Shown piece by piece: positions 10,401-22,800 of a DNA stretch of 64,000 nucleotides. Under the pieces are notes generated by a model. The model had not been told where the DNA came from, searched no databases, and saw only the letters and a program-made list of their open reading frames with translations. The stretch is from Arbacia lixula (Eukaryota > Echinodermata > Echinoidea > Arbacioida > Arbaciidae). The first letter of the stretch is position 1; the number at the start of each line of letters is the position of its first letter. The stretch covers positions 17,726,805 through 17,790,804 of the forward strand of contig OZ022583.1 of NCBI GenBank assembly GCA_963669155.1. Reading direction: 5' to 3'. A program made the position numbers and the translations under genes.

Positions 10401-12289
10401 CCACATAATCTGATAGGATGGCAAAGGGGTATAGGGTACAGCCGTTGGTGCAACACCGCAAGACTTGCCCGAGAGCGCCATGTGAGGTGGTGTATTGAAG
10501 AAAGAAACCTCGAAAAAAGTAACAGAAACTGTCTTAGCAAAGTCCTTTTGGTATTCTGAAAAAAAAACTGACTGAAGCAAAACAACTTAGCCAATAGACC
10601 AATCACCGTCGTGGAGGTAAGACACTTCAGTCGACACTTACAGTGTGTTTTCAGAATATAGCACCCCGGGCTGTCCGCTAAAGTGCCAAAGAGCAGCTGG
10701 AAAATGTATTTCTTAACACTCGTATCGAGAACGAGGGGAAATAGGACTTTATGAGCCTCCTTAATTTATTCACGTTCATTGATCGTTTCAAAGTGTTTCA
10801 CGTAACCACGTTTATACCATACAGACATAGAGCATTGATATGAATGCATCGTATTCGGGATCTGTGTAGAGTCTATTACCCCCCTCGGTGAGCTCTAGGG
10901 CGTGGACTACTTATAAAATAGTGCCCCATGACCTCCACCTTACCTTGGAAGCTGACAGATGTTTCTTTCATTCTCTTTCTCGAGAAAAACAACTTAACTA
11001 TTTGCGGCCATGTGACGCACTGTTACCCGATCAATGAACATGACTGCATTATCTAGTCTATGTTCTAGCTGCATTTTATCATCCCTAATTCGTGTACACA
11101 GGGCGCGATGGAACTCAGCGCAATGATTCGAGCAATCGCGTGATCCCCGAGAATTACACCCAATCTACAAACTCAGTACAAATCCTGGTGGGTATTATTC
11201 GTTCTATTTCACATATTGCGGTTTAAATAAAGCTGCAGATGTTAACCATTCATTTGAGGATGATATTTGTCTGAAGACTATTATAGCTTTCAATTATCAG
11301 TTTCTGTAATAGCTCTGAATGAACTGCTCTGTGTCCAGCTACATTTTTTCTAACTGTGACAAGATGGAATCTTGTTAATGCTAAATATGTTGCTCATTGC
11401 GGATATAATCGCTAGTGATAATCGTTTGTCAACAAGGAATCTAAAAAGATCACGACGTTTCGTGCGCCGCTGCAACACGTCGTCAGGTGTGATACGAAAT
11501 TGTATTGAGTAGGGGTTAGAATACCCTTGGGTCAGTGCAGCGCACTACCCGAGGACCCGCTCCTAAATGCGGTCAATGGAATCTTGTTATCAAAATATCC
11601 GTCAAATCGAACAAAGCATTATAATGCGTGTTGTATGTCAATTGACGTCTCTTGTATAAAGATTATAATTGTGGCGTGATCTCATTAGTAGCTATAATAA
11701 CTAATGTAATGATTTGGCCTAATGGAAATAATGTTGACCTTGTTATATCATAACCAGTTCAACATTGGTAAAATAATGAATAATTCTCACACTTATAGGC
11801 TCATTGCATAGTTCATACTGCATTTAACACAATAATGCTACTTTTCGTTGATCAGAATGTATTAGATAAAAAAAAAAGAAATGGGAGAAGCTGTCTGGGG
11901 GAAATAGAATTGGAAAAAAGACTGTAATTTAATATTTCTATAAAGCATTTATGAAAATCACGTGCTCTATCTTGTAAATCAATTCATTTAAAAGCATGAT
12001 TTTCATGATCTATTATTGAGTTTAGGCAATGTCAATTTATTTTCTAATCATAATTTCGTGTTTTCCGTATATCAATTATTCTGACCTGGAATTGATATAG
12101 TTGTATTCCAGTTGAATTATCCGTTATCATTCTCAGGCATACCTCAATATGAAAAAAGGTAGAGAGCCCCATATATCTGGAAATATATACCAGTACTCAC
12201 TTGAAATGAAAATGAAAATGTAATTCTGTTCGTTCTGTAAGCTAGTAAGCCAGCCCGGGGTTAGAACTTGTGCATGAATAGATCAATGT
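10400..12289. other. Intergenic stretch after the receptor pair
   Basis: No coding exon seen. The one notable item is the hammerhead-like motif at 11450-11490 (listed separately). The remainder is AT-rich unique-looking sequence. Confidence 0.5.
11450..11490 (-). ncRNA. Candidate hammerhead-ribozyme-like motif
   Basis: On the minus strand the order CTGACGA (11486-11480), a possible 3-4 bp stem II (CGTGT...GCAC), then GAAACGTC matches the conserved hammerhead core CUGANGA / GAAA with the GAAACGTC ending often seen in hammerhead motifs of Penelope-like retroelements. Stem III would be minimal and stem I is not clear in this single copy, so the call is tentative; such motifs work as tandem copies. 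Confidence 0.35.
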
Positions 12290-12855
12290 TTAAAGGGTTA
12301 CTAAATTAGAAAAATAAGTTCCCATTCATCTACGAAAAATTATCCACTTAAAATGAATTTCACATTTGTTTGCCGTAATAAAGTCTTATTTTGACGAAAA
12401 TTTGAAGAAAAAAAAACGCACTCCTCCAGTGACGTCAGAGAAGTAACAATGCCATGGATTGTACGGAAGTTAACAATAGACCATTTTCGTAATATATTCA
12501 TAACTTTTCCCCTAACTGCGTAGTAACGCGTTATTGCATTCACCTGTATCTTGTCATTCAGATTCAATAGATGGAATGCGCTTTGAATCTATTAGTTGTT
12601 GTTGCTCGGACAAACCTCGGACAAGCTTTGGGGCTCACATAACGTCTTGTTTGAACGGCGTGTATATTTTTTTTTCACGCCGTTGGCATTTATGACATTT
12701 TGACTTCTCTGACATCACTGGAGGCGTGTTTTTTTTTCTTCAAATTTTCGTCAAAATGAGACTTTATTGCGGCAAACGAAAGTGAAATTCGTTTTTAGTG
12801 GATAATTTTGCATAGATTAGTGGGAACTTATTTTTCTAATTTAGTAACCCTTTAA
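12290..12855. mobile_element. Long-TIR foldback MITE, copy 1 (TTAA target duplication)
   Basis: A 566-bp element. The ends AGGGTTACTAAATTAG and CTAATTTAGTAACCCT are perfect inverse copies and the arms pair imperfectly for about 150 bp (with TAAAGTCTTATTTTGACGAA and its inverse). It is flanked on both sides by TTAA. There is no transposase, so it is non-autonomous. The TTAA duplication is that of piggyBac-like transposases, though the terminal AGGG is not the classic CCC(T). A second copy is at 17355-17921. Confidence 0.85.
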
Positions 12856-13157
12856 GCATTAACATCTGATCATTTAAAATATTCATGGAATTGAGACAAA
12901 ATAGAAAGTTGACCATTTTAATACTGATCATCATGGAAACCAATCCCGAATAGGCCTTTCATCTTCGAAGCAGCATCTCACACGCATCCCACAAACTTCC
13001 ACAAAGACTTACCATATGTTGTAAGCACAACATGGGCGATTTCACGAATTAGGGTGTCTATTTGAGATGTGTTCGTGTCCCGGGGCCCTGTTTGCATGAA
13101 CATCAGCTTTTCGCCTCGAAGTTCGGCTGAGACCTAGTAATCACCTTTCATGTTTGT

Positions 13158-13505
13158 TGGTCTGTTAGTCTGTTACAAAAATGATGAAGTTTTGGTTTAA
13201 CTTGCTCTAATTTATTTATTTCTTCATCAATTGTGTTCATACTTCGTATAAATTAGCCTAGGCTAATACCACATGTGCATTGATGAGGATGATGCGGTCA
13301 AAGGTCATCGAGGGGTCTAAAGGTCAAATGATGTTAGTCTGTTGGACTGTTACAAAATATCACATTTTTGGTTTAACTTGCTCTCAATGCTTTATTCATG
13401 CATCAATTGTGTTCATACTTGGTACAAATGGGCCTTAGGCAATACCACATGTGTGTTGATGAAGATGGGTCAAATGCCATCTACGAGGCAAAAAGTCAAA
13501 TGATG
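13158..13505. repeat. Tandem duplication, about 168-bp unit
   Basis: Two diverged units both contain TTAGTCTGTT, GGTTTAACTTGCTCT, CATCAATTGTGTTCATACTT, ACCACATGTG and GTCAAATGATG. No ORF. Confidence 0.7.
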
Positions 13506-14532
13506 AGACCATGTGCGTAATTTTTCTGAAAGTTTTTATTTAACTTTTTTTTCTACATGTTTGTTGATCAATGACCAGCAGCAGAAACACAAGCAGGTGA
13601 AAAAGAAGGAGAAGAAGGAAAATATTAGGAGCGAGGAGGAAGACGATGGTTTGGTTTTCCTATTTATATTTAAAGTCTAAACATGATCCAGCCAGCGGAG
13701 ATGGGGAATCAAATTGCAAATGCAAATCTTCCCCCTTCGATGATTAAGCAGACCCTGCCAACAGTAATCAAACAAGGTAGAAATAATTATAAATGGGAAA
13801 CGTGCAGCCGTGAATGGCGAAATATAGCGGTTAATTAGTAACACACTTCATTAGGCATGTCATTCTTTTGGATACGACCTGTGTCTACAAGCAGTTCACA
13901 AGCCCCACCCCATCCACTCATGATTTTTCTTCTGTTTCGTCTTATTTGTAATAAATGCTGTCATGACTTGCCTTAATATGCTATGTGATAGTAATCATCT
14001 TCGAATTTTCAACTTTGACGCACGCACATTACCTTGTTATTGCATGAGCATGTCTCAAAATTAAAGGATCTGAGAGACGGTAAGTAGTATTAGAAACATT
14101 AATTTGGTGAAAATATGGAATTTTAAACTTACGTTTGCGTTAAGAACGTAAAAACCTACAAACGCGCGTGCACACGCTGACATTATTGAAATGATTATTA
14201 TAATGACCTGTAGCATGAGCAACATAAATATATTCTTCATCTGGAGCATTTCTAGATTTTGCGCGCGCGCTAATGCTTCAATTTACAATGATAGTAATTG
14301 ACTTTATTCATGTCAAATTTCATTACACAATAGGTGATCTATTTTAGAGATATTGCAAGTTGTTCATTATCATTAGATTGCCTTTGATGACGTCACGATA
14401 ATGTGATGACTTTAAAAACCTCATTTCAACAAGATTACATTGATACCAGAAGTGCATGCATTTCAAATTAAAAATGGAAATGATTTATGAAATTATGAGT
14501 TATGTATGACAAAACAGGTGAGAAAATTGGAA

Positions 14533-14816
14533 CATTTAATGAGATTTTCACTTTTTGGACAAGCTTGGACAGTCTCAAAATTTTTGTGCATCAGAAAAGT
14601 GATTCTGAACACATCAATGACCATTGGGTATCACACCTGTCAATCCACCAGGAACTTCCATCGCAATATCATTAATAATGCATGATGCTTCCGGTAGAAA
14701 AGAGGTTGTGGTTTGACATGGCCATTGTTGTGTTCTAAATAAATTATCTGATACACACACATTTTTAGATCGAAATTTGTCCAAAATGAAAATCTCATGA
14801 AATATTCACAGGGTTA
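14533..14816. mobile_element. Foldback MITE, GAGATTTTCACTTTT family, copy A
   Basis: About 284 bp with inverted ends: ATTTAATGAGATTTTCACTT on the left and AAAATCTCATGAAATATTCA on the right. Related copies are at 15397-15842, 19148-19262 (internally deleted) and 35915-36110 (inverted, truncated). Non-coding. Confidence 0.75.
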
Positions 14817-15396
14817 TTACAAGAAAACTAATTGTTGAAATGTCACAAAACTTGCTTCTAAAAAAATTGACATTCCGTGATTTTGTAATCTGTTAATGTC
14901 AGTTTGTTTCGTGTTGTAACTTATTTTTAATTATTTTGCAAAGGTGTCAAAAGTTTGTTTTAATCACCTAGTAGTAGGAGCTCACATTTGCATATAGGCA
15001 GTGGCCCAATCTCGACAGAAATGTTGTAAAAGAGTGTGTATCTTTGACCAACTCAGAACACTGCTGTTCAATGTTATGAATGTACAGCAATACCTCCCAT
15101 TTAATTCGTTGACAGTACATTGTATCTAGATAATTAGGATCCGATATATGTATGCAAATTCTATTCACGTCGTTCAAACAATAAGCCCAAAGCTTGTCCT
15201 TCGATAGACTCAGAGTGCGTTCCATCCATTGAAACTGAATCACGAAATACAAATATGCGGCACTGGGCACTTAGGGGGACGTTGTTGCTACTAGGTGTTA
15301 GAACAAATTGACACATCTTACAGTCAACTGATGTCAAACCTGTTTGAAGCATTTTTCCTGATATTTCATCAATTATTATTCTTCTAATAATCATGT

Positions 15397-15842
15397 GAAT
15401 ATTTAATGATATTTTCACTTTTTGGACAAATTTGGACCTAAACATTTGTATGTATCAGACAATTAATTCAGAACACAATGAACATTGTGTATCACACCTG
15501 TAAATCCACTAGCAACTTCCATCACAGTTTTATTAATAATGTATGATGTTTTGGCAGAAAAGAAGTTGTGACTTGACGTGTGTGATCAATGACCATTGTT
15601 GTGTTCTGAATTAATTATCTGGGCACCGTAACAAAGGTTTGCGATCAATCGCAAAATGGCAATGGCCAATCAACACCATTGTTGCATGCGCTTTTTGTTT
15701 AAAAGACTGACCAATAACTAATCAGAATTCGTCTTTCAAATTTGCAATTGATCGCAAACCTTTATGTTACGTGGCCCTGGATACACACACATTTTTAGAT
15801 CCAAATTTGTCCAAAAGTGAAAATCTCATTAAATATTCACAG
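15397..15842. mobile_element. Foldback MITE, same family, copy B, with nested insertion
   Basis: Ends GTGAATATTTAATGA and TCATTAAATATTCAC are inverse copies, and pairing continues through TTTTCACTTTT(T)GGACAAATTTGG. Removing the nested 158-bp element at 15621-15778 leaves about 285 bp, the length of copy A. This fixes the order of insertion. Confidence 0.8.
15621..15778. mobile_element. Small MITE nested in copy B
   Basis: Inverted ends: CACCGTAACAAAGGTTTGCG on the left and CGCAAACCTTTATGTTACGT on the right, near-perfect inverses that continue into GATCAAT(C/T)GCAAA. Bounded by short CTGG direct repeats. It is absent from the same point in copy A, which proves an insertion. Confidence 0.8.
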
Positions 15843-15989
15843 GAATAGTTTAAGAAAAGTAATTGATGAAATGTCACAAAACCTGTCTTTAAAAATATTT
15901 GACATCCCTTTATGTTGTGTCAATTTTAGCTTGCTTCGAGTTATAACTTATTTCTAATTATTTTTCAAAAGTGTTAACAGTTTTTTTGA

Positions 15990-17354
15990 ACACCGAGCAT
16001 ATTTTATAGAATAGCACCTGGATGATTCCAAGTACCAAATAAATTTCAACCCACTGTACAATAAGATTCCATGCTCTAGCTTGTATGCTTCGTGTTATGA
16101 ATCTATGGATATGCATTCATTCCTGCCTGAAATGTACCATCAAGGACAAAGTTTACACATAATGATATGAATTCTGTACGGTGATATTTGTATGCATTAT
16201 ACATCATCATTCATGAGAACAGGCCACATTAGCACGTAGGACATCGACGATAGAGAAGGACAGGGGAATAGGCTCTCTCTCTAGAAAGATAGAGAAAGAC
16301 AGACATTGATACATATGCAGAAATTGTGGAAAGGGCATAAATTCGAGAATAAATGAGTGCAAAATTTCTCCTGATCCAAATATTTAGATAATATGTATGG
16401 TCATGGGATATTGGGCCGCAATGTAAACTCGACTATAACACGGGTGTTTGATCATCATTGTTTATTGTTTATCGATTATATTTGTCTCTAGTATCGCTAT
16501 ATATTGTTGTGTTATTGTGCTGGTGGAAAGCAAATTTCCATGGTTTTGGACTGAATAAAATATCTTGTATCTTGTATCTTGTATCGGAATATCTTATTTT
16601 GGACAAGATCAATGAAAGTGAACATATCATCTCTATACTTGCCTCATGCCTTTGGTCCTCAGCTAGATAATCAAACGCATGGATCATGGACATTTCCAAA
16701 GTACAAACACGTCTAACACTTGCATGGTAATTCAAAAGTATTGTACGCGGTGTTTTACTTTTAATCTAGAGAGGATGGTTCTGACGGCTGATTTCCATAG
16801 ATTATTAAAATATTACAGCTTGATTATTGCATAACATCGGCTAAGTTTGAATGAATCAATATTGATTTTTATTTGAAATGTTCCCTCATGTTTCGGTAGG
16901 TACAAAGCCTACATCTATACTGAGAGTCCAAGGAAAAATACAAATAAATGACCGAACATAACGAACGAAGCTCTGCAAGCGAAGAAGAGTACTTGACTGA
17001 ATGACATGTTATTTCGTGGTGTTCTACAGGTTGTTAGTGTATACAAGCGGTCCTTGTGATGTACCAGGTTAACTCAAATGACGGGGCAAAAAAGGGACAC
17101 TTTGACATTTGTTCATACTGTATTTGAAGCAGGTTTATTACGTTAGAATGGCGATAAATGAGATACAGCTGACGGACTTTTATCACATTGGATTCAACTA
17201 ACTCAAGTCCTATAATTTGTTTTTAGTCATGAATAATCGGTATCATTCTAAATGTTGATCGATAACTTGTTTATCACAATACCACAACACTTCACAGGTA
17301 CTGCACAGAAAACATGAATGTGGAAGAAGAATAAATACACATTTGTGTGCCATT
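15990..17354. other. Intergenic stretch without genes
   Basis: AT-rich, no recognisable exon. A triple CTTGTAT repeat at 16562-16585 follows GGACTGAATAAAATAT, which looks like the 3' tail of a LINE-type element ending in short tandem repeats, but no coding part remains. Confidence 0.5.
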
Positions 17355-17921
17355 CTAAAGGGTTACTAAATTAGAAAAATAAGTCCCCACTAATATATGT
17401 AAAATTATCCACTAAAAAAGAATTTCACATTCGTTTTCCGCAATAAAGTCTCATTTTGACGAAAATATGAAAAAACGCACGCCTCCAGTGACGTATAAGA
17501 AGTCAAAATTTCATAGATTGTACGGAAGTCAACAATAGACCAATTTTCGTAATGTATTCACAACTTCCCCCCTAACAGCGTAGTAACGCGTTATTGCATT
17601 CACCTGTATCTTGTCATTCAGATTCAATGGAAGGAATGAATTTTGAATCTATTAGTTGTTTCTACTGAGACAAACCTCGGACAAGCTTTGGGGTTCCCAT
17701 TGGTAACGTATTGTTGGAATTACGTGAATAAAACATTTTATTCACGCCGTTGGTTGGCATTTATGGCATTTTGACTTCTCATACGTCACTACAGGTGTGC
17801 GGTTTTTCCAATTTTCGTCAAAATGAGACTTTATTGCGGCAAACGAATGTGAAATTCGTTTTAAGTGGAAAATTTTACATAGATTAGTGGGAAATTATTT
17901 TTCTAATTTAGTAACCCTCTA
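17355..17921. mobile_element. Long-TIR foldback MITE, copy 2 (CTAA target duplication)
   Basis: The same element as 12290-12855, in the same orientation, 567 bp, with matching ends AGGGTTACTAAATTAG / CTAATTTAGTAACCCT and matching arms. It is flanked by CTAA on both sides. The matching first base in each copy (T/T here C/C) argues for a four-base target duplication of form YTAA. Confidence 0.85.
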
Positions 17922-18639
17922 AATGGTGTGCGCCACCGGATCAGTGTGCTTTACTTGTAAAAAAAAAAAATCAACATCAATGGGCGTAAAACATACATAT
18001 TCAAAGATAAAACTGCCAAATACACTGCTCTTAGTGAGTCACATGTTTATTTATTTACAATAATGGCCGCAAATCCCATAGATCACCATTATGTCTGGGA
18101 AACAAAGGGTTGATGGGAGCTCAAGGGGATTCCCCCTAGTTTCTAACAGCCCCCCCCCCCCCCACATACACACACACATACACCTCGTGATTACCCATGC
18201 TGTATGTCCTACGTAAGAATGAGGGAAGGGGGACATTCAAACAACCCTTGAAATTAAAGAGATTTAACCAAAATCCTATGCAACCATCAAATACTATAGC
18301 CCTAATCCAGATCCTTTACATCTCATGCATATCAACATCTACATGAAGACTAAATGGGAATTAGAACAATTGCGAGTATACTAAATGGCAAGGTACTTAA
18401 ATCTCAATAGTCTTTCGAATATGTAATAATATCTGAAAATGTATCAGCATCACATTGATAAAATGCACGAATTTATCCTATTATAGTCTCATTTTATAAA
18501 TCTATTCCTCTTTTAGTATTGTACATGGATAACAAAGTAGGACTATGTATTTAAAATGTGCAAATATAATGAAATAAAACAAGAAAATATACACAAGAAA
18601 CAAGCTGCAACTCACAATTAAATGACTAAGGTTTAGATT

Positions 18640-18930
18640 GCCACGATTCTGCAATCGTTAAGATCTACGACTGGAAAGGAAAAACCACCTTCTTGTACAA
18701 AACCAATGACGGGGCCCTGTGATCCAGCCAGTCGTAGAGTCGACTGATCATATCGTGTCGTCTGCGATGGCTATCCCTGCTATTAGTACCCTGCCATAGT
18801 TCGGTAACTTATGACTCTTTTTTACCAAGGTTTTGACTGTAGTCCCCAGTGGACTTATAGACCAGCAAAGGCGATACAATCGATCAGTCGTGCGACTCTG
18901 AGACTGGATGAAGCGCAGGACAGGTATACG
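18640..18930. repeat. Foldback dispersed repeat, copy 2 (family of 482-650)
   Basis: Contains GATCAGTCGTGCGACTCTG and, in inverse orientation, CAGCCAGTCGTAGAGTCGACT, plus TCGTGTCGTCTGCGATGGC shared with about 1151. Non-coding. Confidence 0.5.
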
Positions 18931-19147
18931 GTGACTTCAGAATACCATGTTTCTTATTCTAGGTGTTAGATTTTGTCGAAACTTTTGTAAAAAAAAAACA
19001 AAAATGGAAAATTTATATTTAACCATTTAAAAACAAGTGTAGCTGAAATTCGAATCAGGCCGAAATTTACACATCATGAAGTCAAAGGATTACGCTTTTT
19101 CTACCAGCAGGTTTCTTTTAATTGTATCCATTATAATTTTTGGTAAT

Positions 19148-19262
19148 AGTCCTTAGAATATTGCCTTAGATTTTCACTCTGGGACATATTTTCACCTAAA
19201 AATGTGTGTATGAGATAATTCAGAACAAAAGTGAAAATCTCATTACACATTCTAAGGATTAA
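19148..19262. repeat. Internally deleted foldback MITE copy (family of 14533)
   Basis: CCTTAGAAT at the left and ATTCTAAGG at the right enclose inverted TTTTCAC / GTGAAAATCTCATTA blocks with almost no middle. Confidence 0.55.
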
Positions 19263-19486
19263 ATGATAGTTTACAAAATTACACGAGAACTGTTCTTAAA
19301 AAAATTGACATCTTTAACTTCATGTATACATTTCAGTTTGATGCGAGTTTTAGCTGATTCTAATTGTTGTTTTTTTAAAGTGTTAAAAAAGACTTTTTAG
19401 CACGATATACGAAATTAAAGAGTTTTCTCTTCTTCAGAATATCACCCCAGAATATCATTGGATTAAAGGCTATAACTATTCTTCTT

Positions 19487-19771
19487 CTATATGGATGGAG
19501 CGTGGCCGTTCTCCTGATGAGCAGCCTGATCGTTGGACTTAGCTTGAGCGTGATCGTTGGTCTGTGCCTGGTCGTGATCGTTGCTTCCTAGTACACTGGC
19601 GACGTGCTCCGTGACAGCATCCCAGGCGATCCGCATGTGCCTGGACTCCGCGTGCGCGCTGCACACGGCCATGCGCAGAATGTACCGGCCCTTCAGCACG
19701 GACCCGACCATGTGGATCTTACCGTCGTCATTGATCCGCTGTAGGAGGGCGCGGTTGAGGTCGTCCGATCC
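19487..19771 (-). CDS. DDC: DDC exon 11 (C-terminal domain, stop)
   Basis: Residues 414-507. Codes [23 protein letters not shown] and [14 protein letters not shown], the C-terminal small domain, followed by an odd hydrophilic tail built from imperfect NDH/NDQ-A-Q repeats and ending APSI. Acceptor CTCGCAG. Stop at 19487-19489. No AATAAA seen close downstream. Confidence 0.93.
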   Translation of the reverse strand, partial: GSDDLNRALLQRINDDGKIHMVGSVLKGRYILRMAVCSAHAESRHMRIAWDAVTEHVASVLGSNDHDQAQTNDHAQAKSNDQAAHQENGHAPSI

Positions 19772-19794
19772 CTGCGAGTATGGGGGAGGAGGGG

Positions 19795-19861
<67 letters not shown>

Positions 19862-22800
19862 GGAGAAGAAGAAGAAGAAGAAGAAGAAGAAGAAGAAGAA
19901 GAAGAAGAAGAAGAAGAAGAAGATGAAGGAGGAGGAGGAGGAGAAGGAGGAGGAGAAAGAGAAGAAGAAAAAAAAAAGGAGGAGAAGAAGAAACACAAAT
20001 GAGTTGAAAGAGGGTGGCATTCTTAAAATAAACTTTTTCAATCAAGTTTGACGTAAATCTTATTTCAGTCCCCTACAGTTTATGACTGTGATTGGTCTAT
20101 TTGCACAGAGTTTGACGTAAATCAGTTTTCATACTAGGAGCTGACTTAGCTTATCAGTTTTCAGACGAGCAGCTGACTTAGCTTAGACAGTTTTCAGCAT
20201 ACTACCCAAAGGTAGCAGTTTGCCGCCATTTTTCCCGAAGCGGTCGGCAAACGACAAGAAAAGCGTATTGATGTGTAAAAAATGACAAGTCCTTATCTGT
20301 AAAACATTATCTGAAAAACATTCGAAACTTTCCGTCACTATTATTATTTCTTGTTTTCAAATGGATATTCAATAAGTAATTCTCAAAGCATACAAATAAA
20401 CAAGAAATATAAAGCATGACTGATATAACATAGCGGGATGAATTTAAAAATATCCAAGAAGCTGCACATAAGTTACCTAAATTTGTTAAAAAATGAAAGG
20501 AACATATTATGCTTGTATTAATGTATGTGTTCAATGTAATCAGGATGAGTTATTAATACGTTGTAAAATGATACCTTTAATCTGAAGCAGACCAAACTGA
20601 GAACAACCTCGCCAACAATCTCGAACCGCGGATCACTGCGTACGAAGACCTCGAACTCCTTGGCCAGTGACACTTGCTGTTGAATCATAAGATATACACT
20701 TATGAGTGATCATTTGAAGATTGTTATTCTTGATAGGATTATACGCCGTGGGAGGGGAAGGTAGAGGAGGAGAGAGGAGAAGGGAGAGGTGAAATGAAGG
20801 ACAAGGAGGAAAAGAAAGAGAGGAATGGAATGTATAAGGGGAAAGATACGAAGAGGGAAATGAAGATGACAAAGGAAGGATCGAGAGGAGGGGAATTAGG
20901 ATAAAGTGATAAGCGAGTAAGAGAAGGCACAAAGATGAAAAACAGATAACAGCCTGATGTAGCACATTCTATTTTAGCCTACATTATCATTTTTTGTGCA
21001 ACTTCCTTATTATGGTGGTTTCAAAGACTGAATGGCTGCCAAAATAAAGCGATGTTTAAAGATTCTACAACTCGTCGTCCAGCGTGTTTTAAAATTTGTA
21101 AGATAATCCTATTAAGTTATTTCCCTATTTAAATCCATGCTAACATTACAGACAGTGTCCTTTTCGCAGGTCAAACTATAAAATTTTGTAAAAAAAAAAA
21201 ATAAATAAAAAAAAGAAAAATGGAAGATGATACTGCATCAAAACTTCTCTCCCAAAATTAGAACTGGAAAATAACTTTTAGCGAAATTATAGCGCTCGCT
21301 AGATTTTTAGGTTTTGGGCTGGTCGTTTGAAACTCAATAGCCTAGAGACCGGTTTGAGAGGCTATGACTGTGAGATGTCATATACGTTATCGTTTGGGTA
21401 TACTGCTGATTCCTGCCGAGTTTTATGACTTTGGAAAATGGGACACCCTGTCTTTCAGCCATGTTCCTCCTCTGTAACTCACTCCCCTAACCAAAGGTTC
21501 GTGCATAAATGCCAGAAAGGGAACTAAAGACACATAATAGGAGGAATGACACACTGGTTATGAGTTGAATTGAGTACAAGAGAAACAGAAAAGAAATGGA
21601 AAAGTTTTAACAAATCAAGATGTTATTGGTAGTTATTTGTGTTTTAAAATATGTAAACCCTACCCTGCTAATCTTGCTCTGTTAATTTAAGTTTCCAGAC
21701 CGGTAATGCACTGGGAAATTTCTTGAATTCAAATAGCACTGCACATTTTTGAACAATGAAAATTCCTTACAGTATGTGTTTTTCAAACCAGGGAGGTGTT
21801 ACGAAGGAGTAGAAACTCGAGCATAATATATGCAAACATCTGTATGGGTTCTAAATCGTGCTCATGAATGTCAAAAGAATTCCATAATCATGACAATGCT
21901 TTGATGTTCCATGTGCCGAGCCGACATTTAGCTGATTTTAAAATTTCTGAAATTTCTTTAATTTCCCATTTATCTGTAGACGTTTTGTTTTTGACAAATT
22001 TGTTTGCAAACTTTAAGGAAGTTAACGGCAGATAATGACAGATCCTTTACTTTGCTTTTGTTTCGAAAAGTATTGAGGAATCATTAAAAATCGGACATAA
22101 AAGCTATTTGTATTACTTACAAAATTGACCAATTTCTTCACTTTCCGACAACTTGTGCATTTGGGGAATTCAACCACTCTCAAAATGATATATTAAGCTG
22201 TGTATTATCATTAACGGCGTTTGTGTGTGTTTGCGTGAAACAGAGATATTTCACTTGAAAAACTTGTTTATTTGCGTTTGCTGATACCTGTTATGCTCAT
22301 GGAAGTATTAATGCCATTAACAGAACGGGACAAGCGAAATGAGACTGTACATTTCTTTTGTTCTCGCCGTTGCCACACAATCATGTTCATAATTGTTCAA
22401 ACACCTGAACAGCACCTGTTGAGAACACATAACTTTTCAGCGGCTTGGCACATGGGTTCAAAGGAAGAAAATTGCTTCATATCCTTCCATAACACATCCC
22501 TGTTCAAACCAATAGATGAATGTTGATATTCGTGATTCGATGCTATGAATTACCATTATCACAAACATTTTAACAGATTCTCAACTTCTTGCTGCCATTC
22601 GGCTTATCTTTTTAGTTTGTACTTGTATTCAAATCAATTTGTTGAAATGATTTCACTTTCCTGTAAGACCGACGATACTGCATGAAGTAACCATAGTGAC
22701 AAGAACAAAATGACTTGGAAAAACATACCTGTCGAATGTAGTCTTGAAGTTTCTCAACCCCGAATAACCTGAACACGAACCAAAGTTTCAGCGATCTAAA

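Noticed and set aside
19511-19535. CTGATGAG text as another hammerhead core
   Set aside because: No GAAA element or stem II in register; it is inside exon 11.
19487-20051. ORFs of 100-184 codons spanning the GA/GAA tract
   Set aside because: Only the part up to 19771 on the minus strand is coding (exon 11); the poly-Ser/Phe and poly-Glu/Lys parts are repeat artefacts across an intron boundary.
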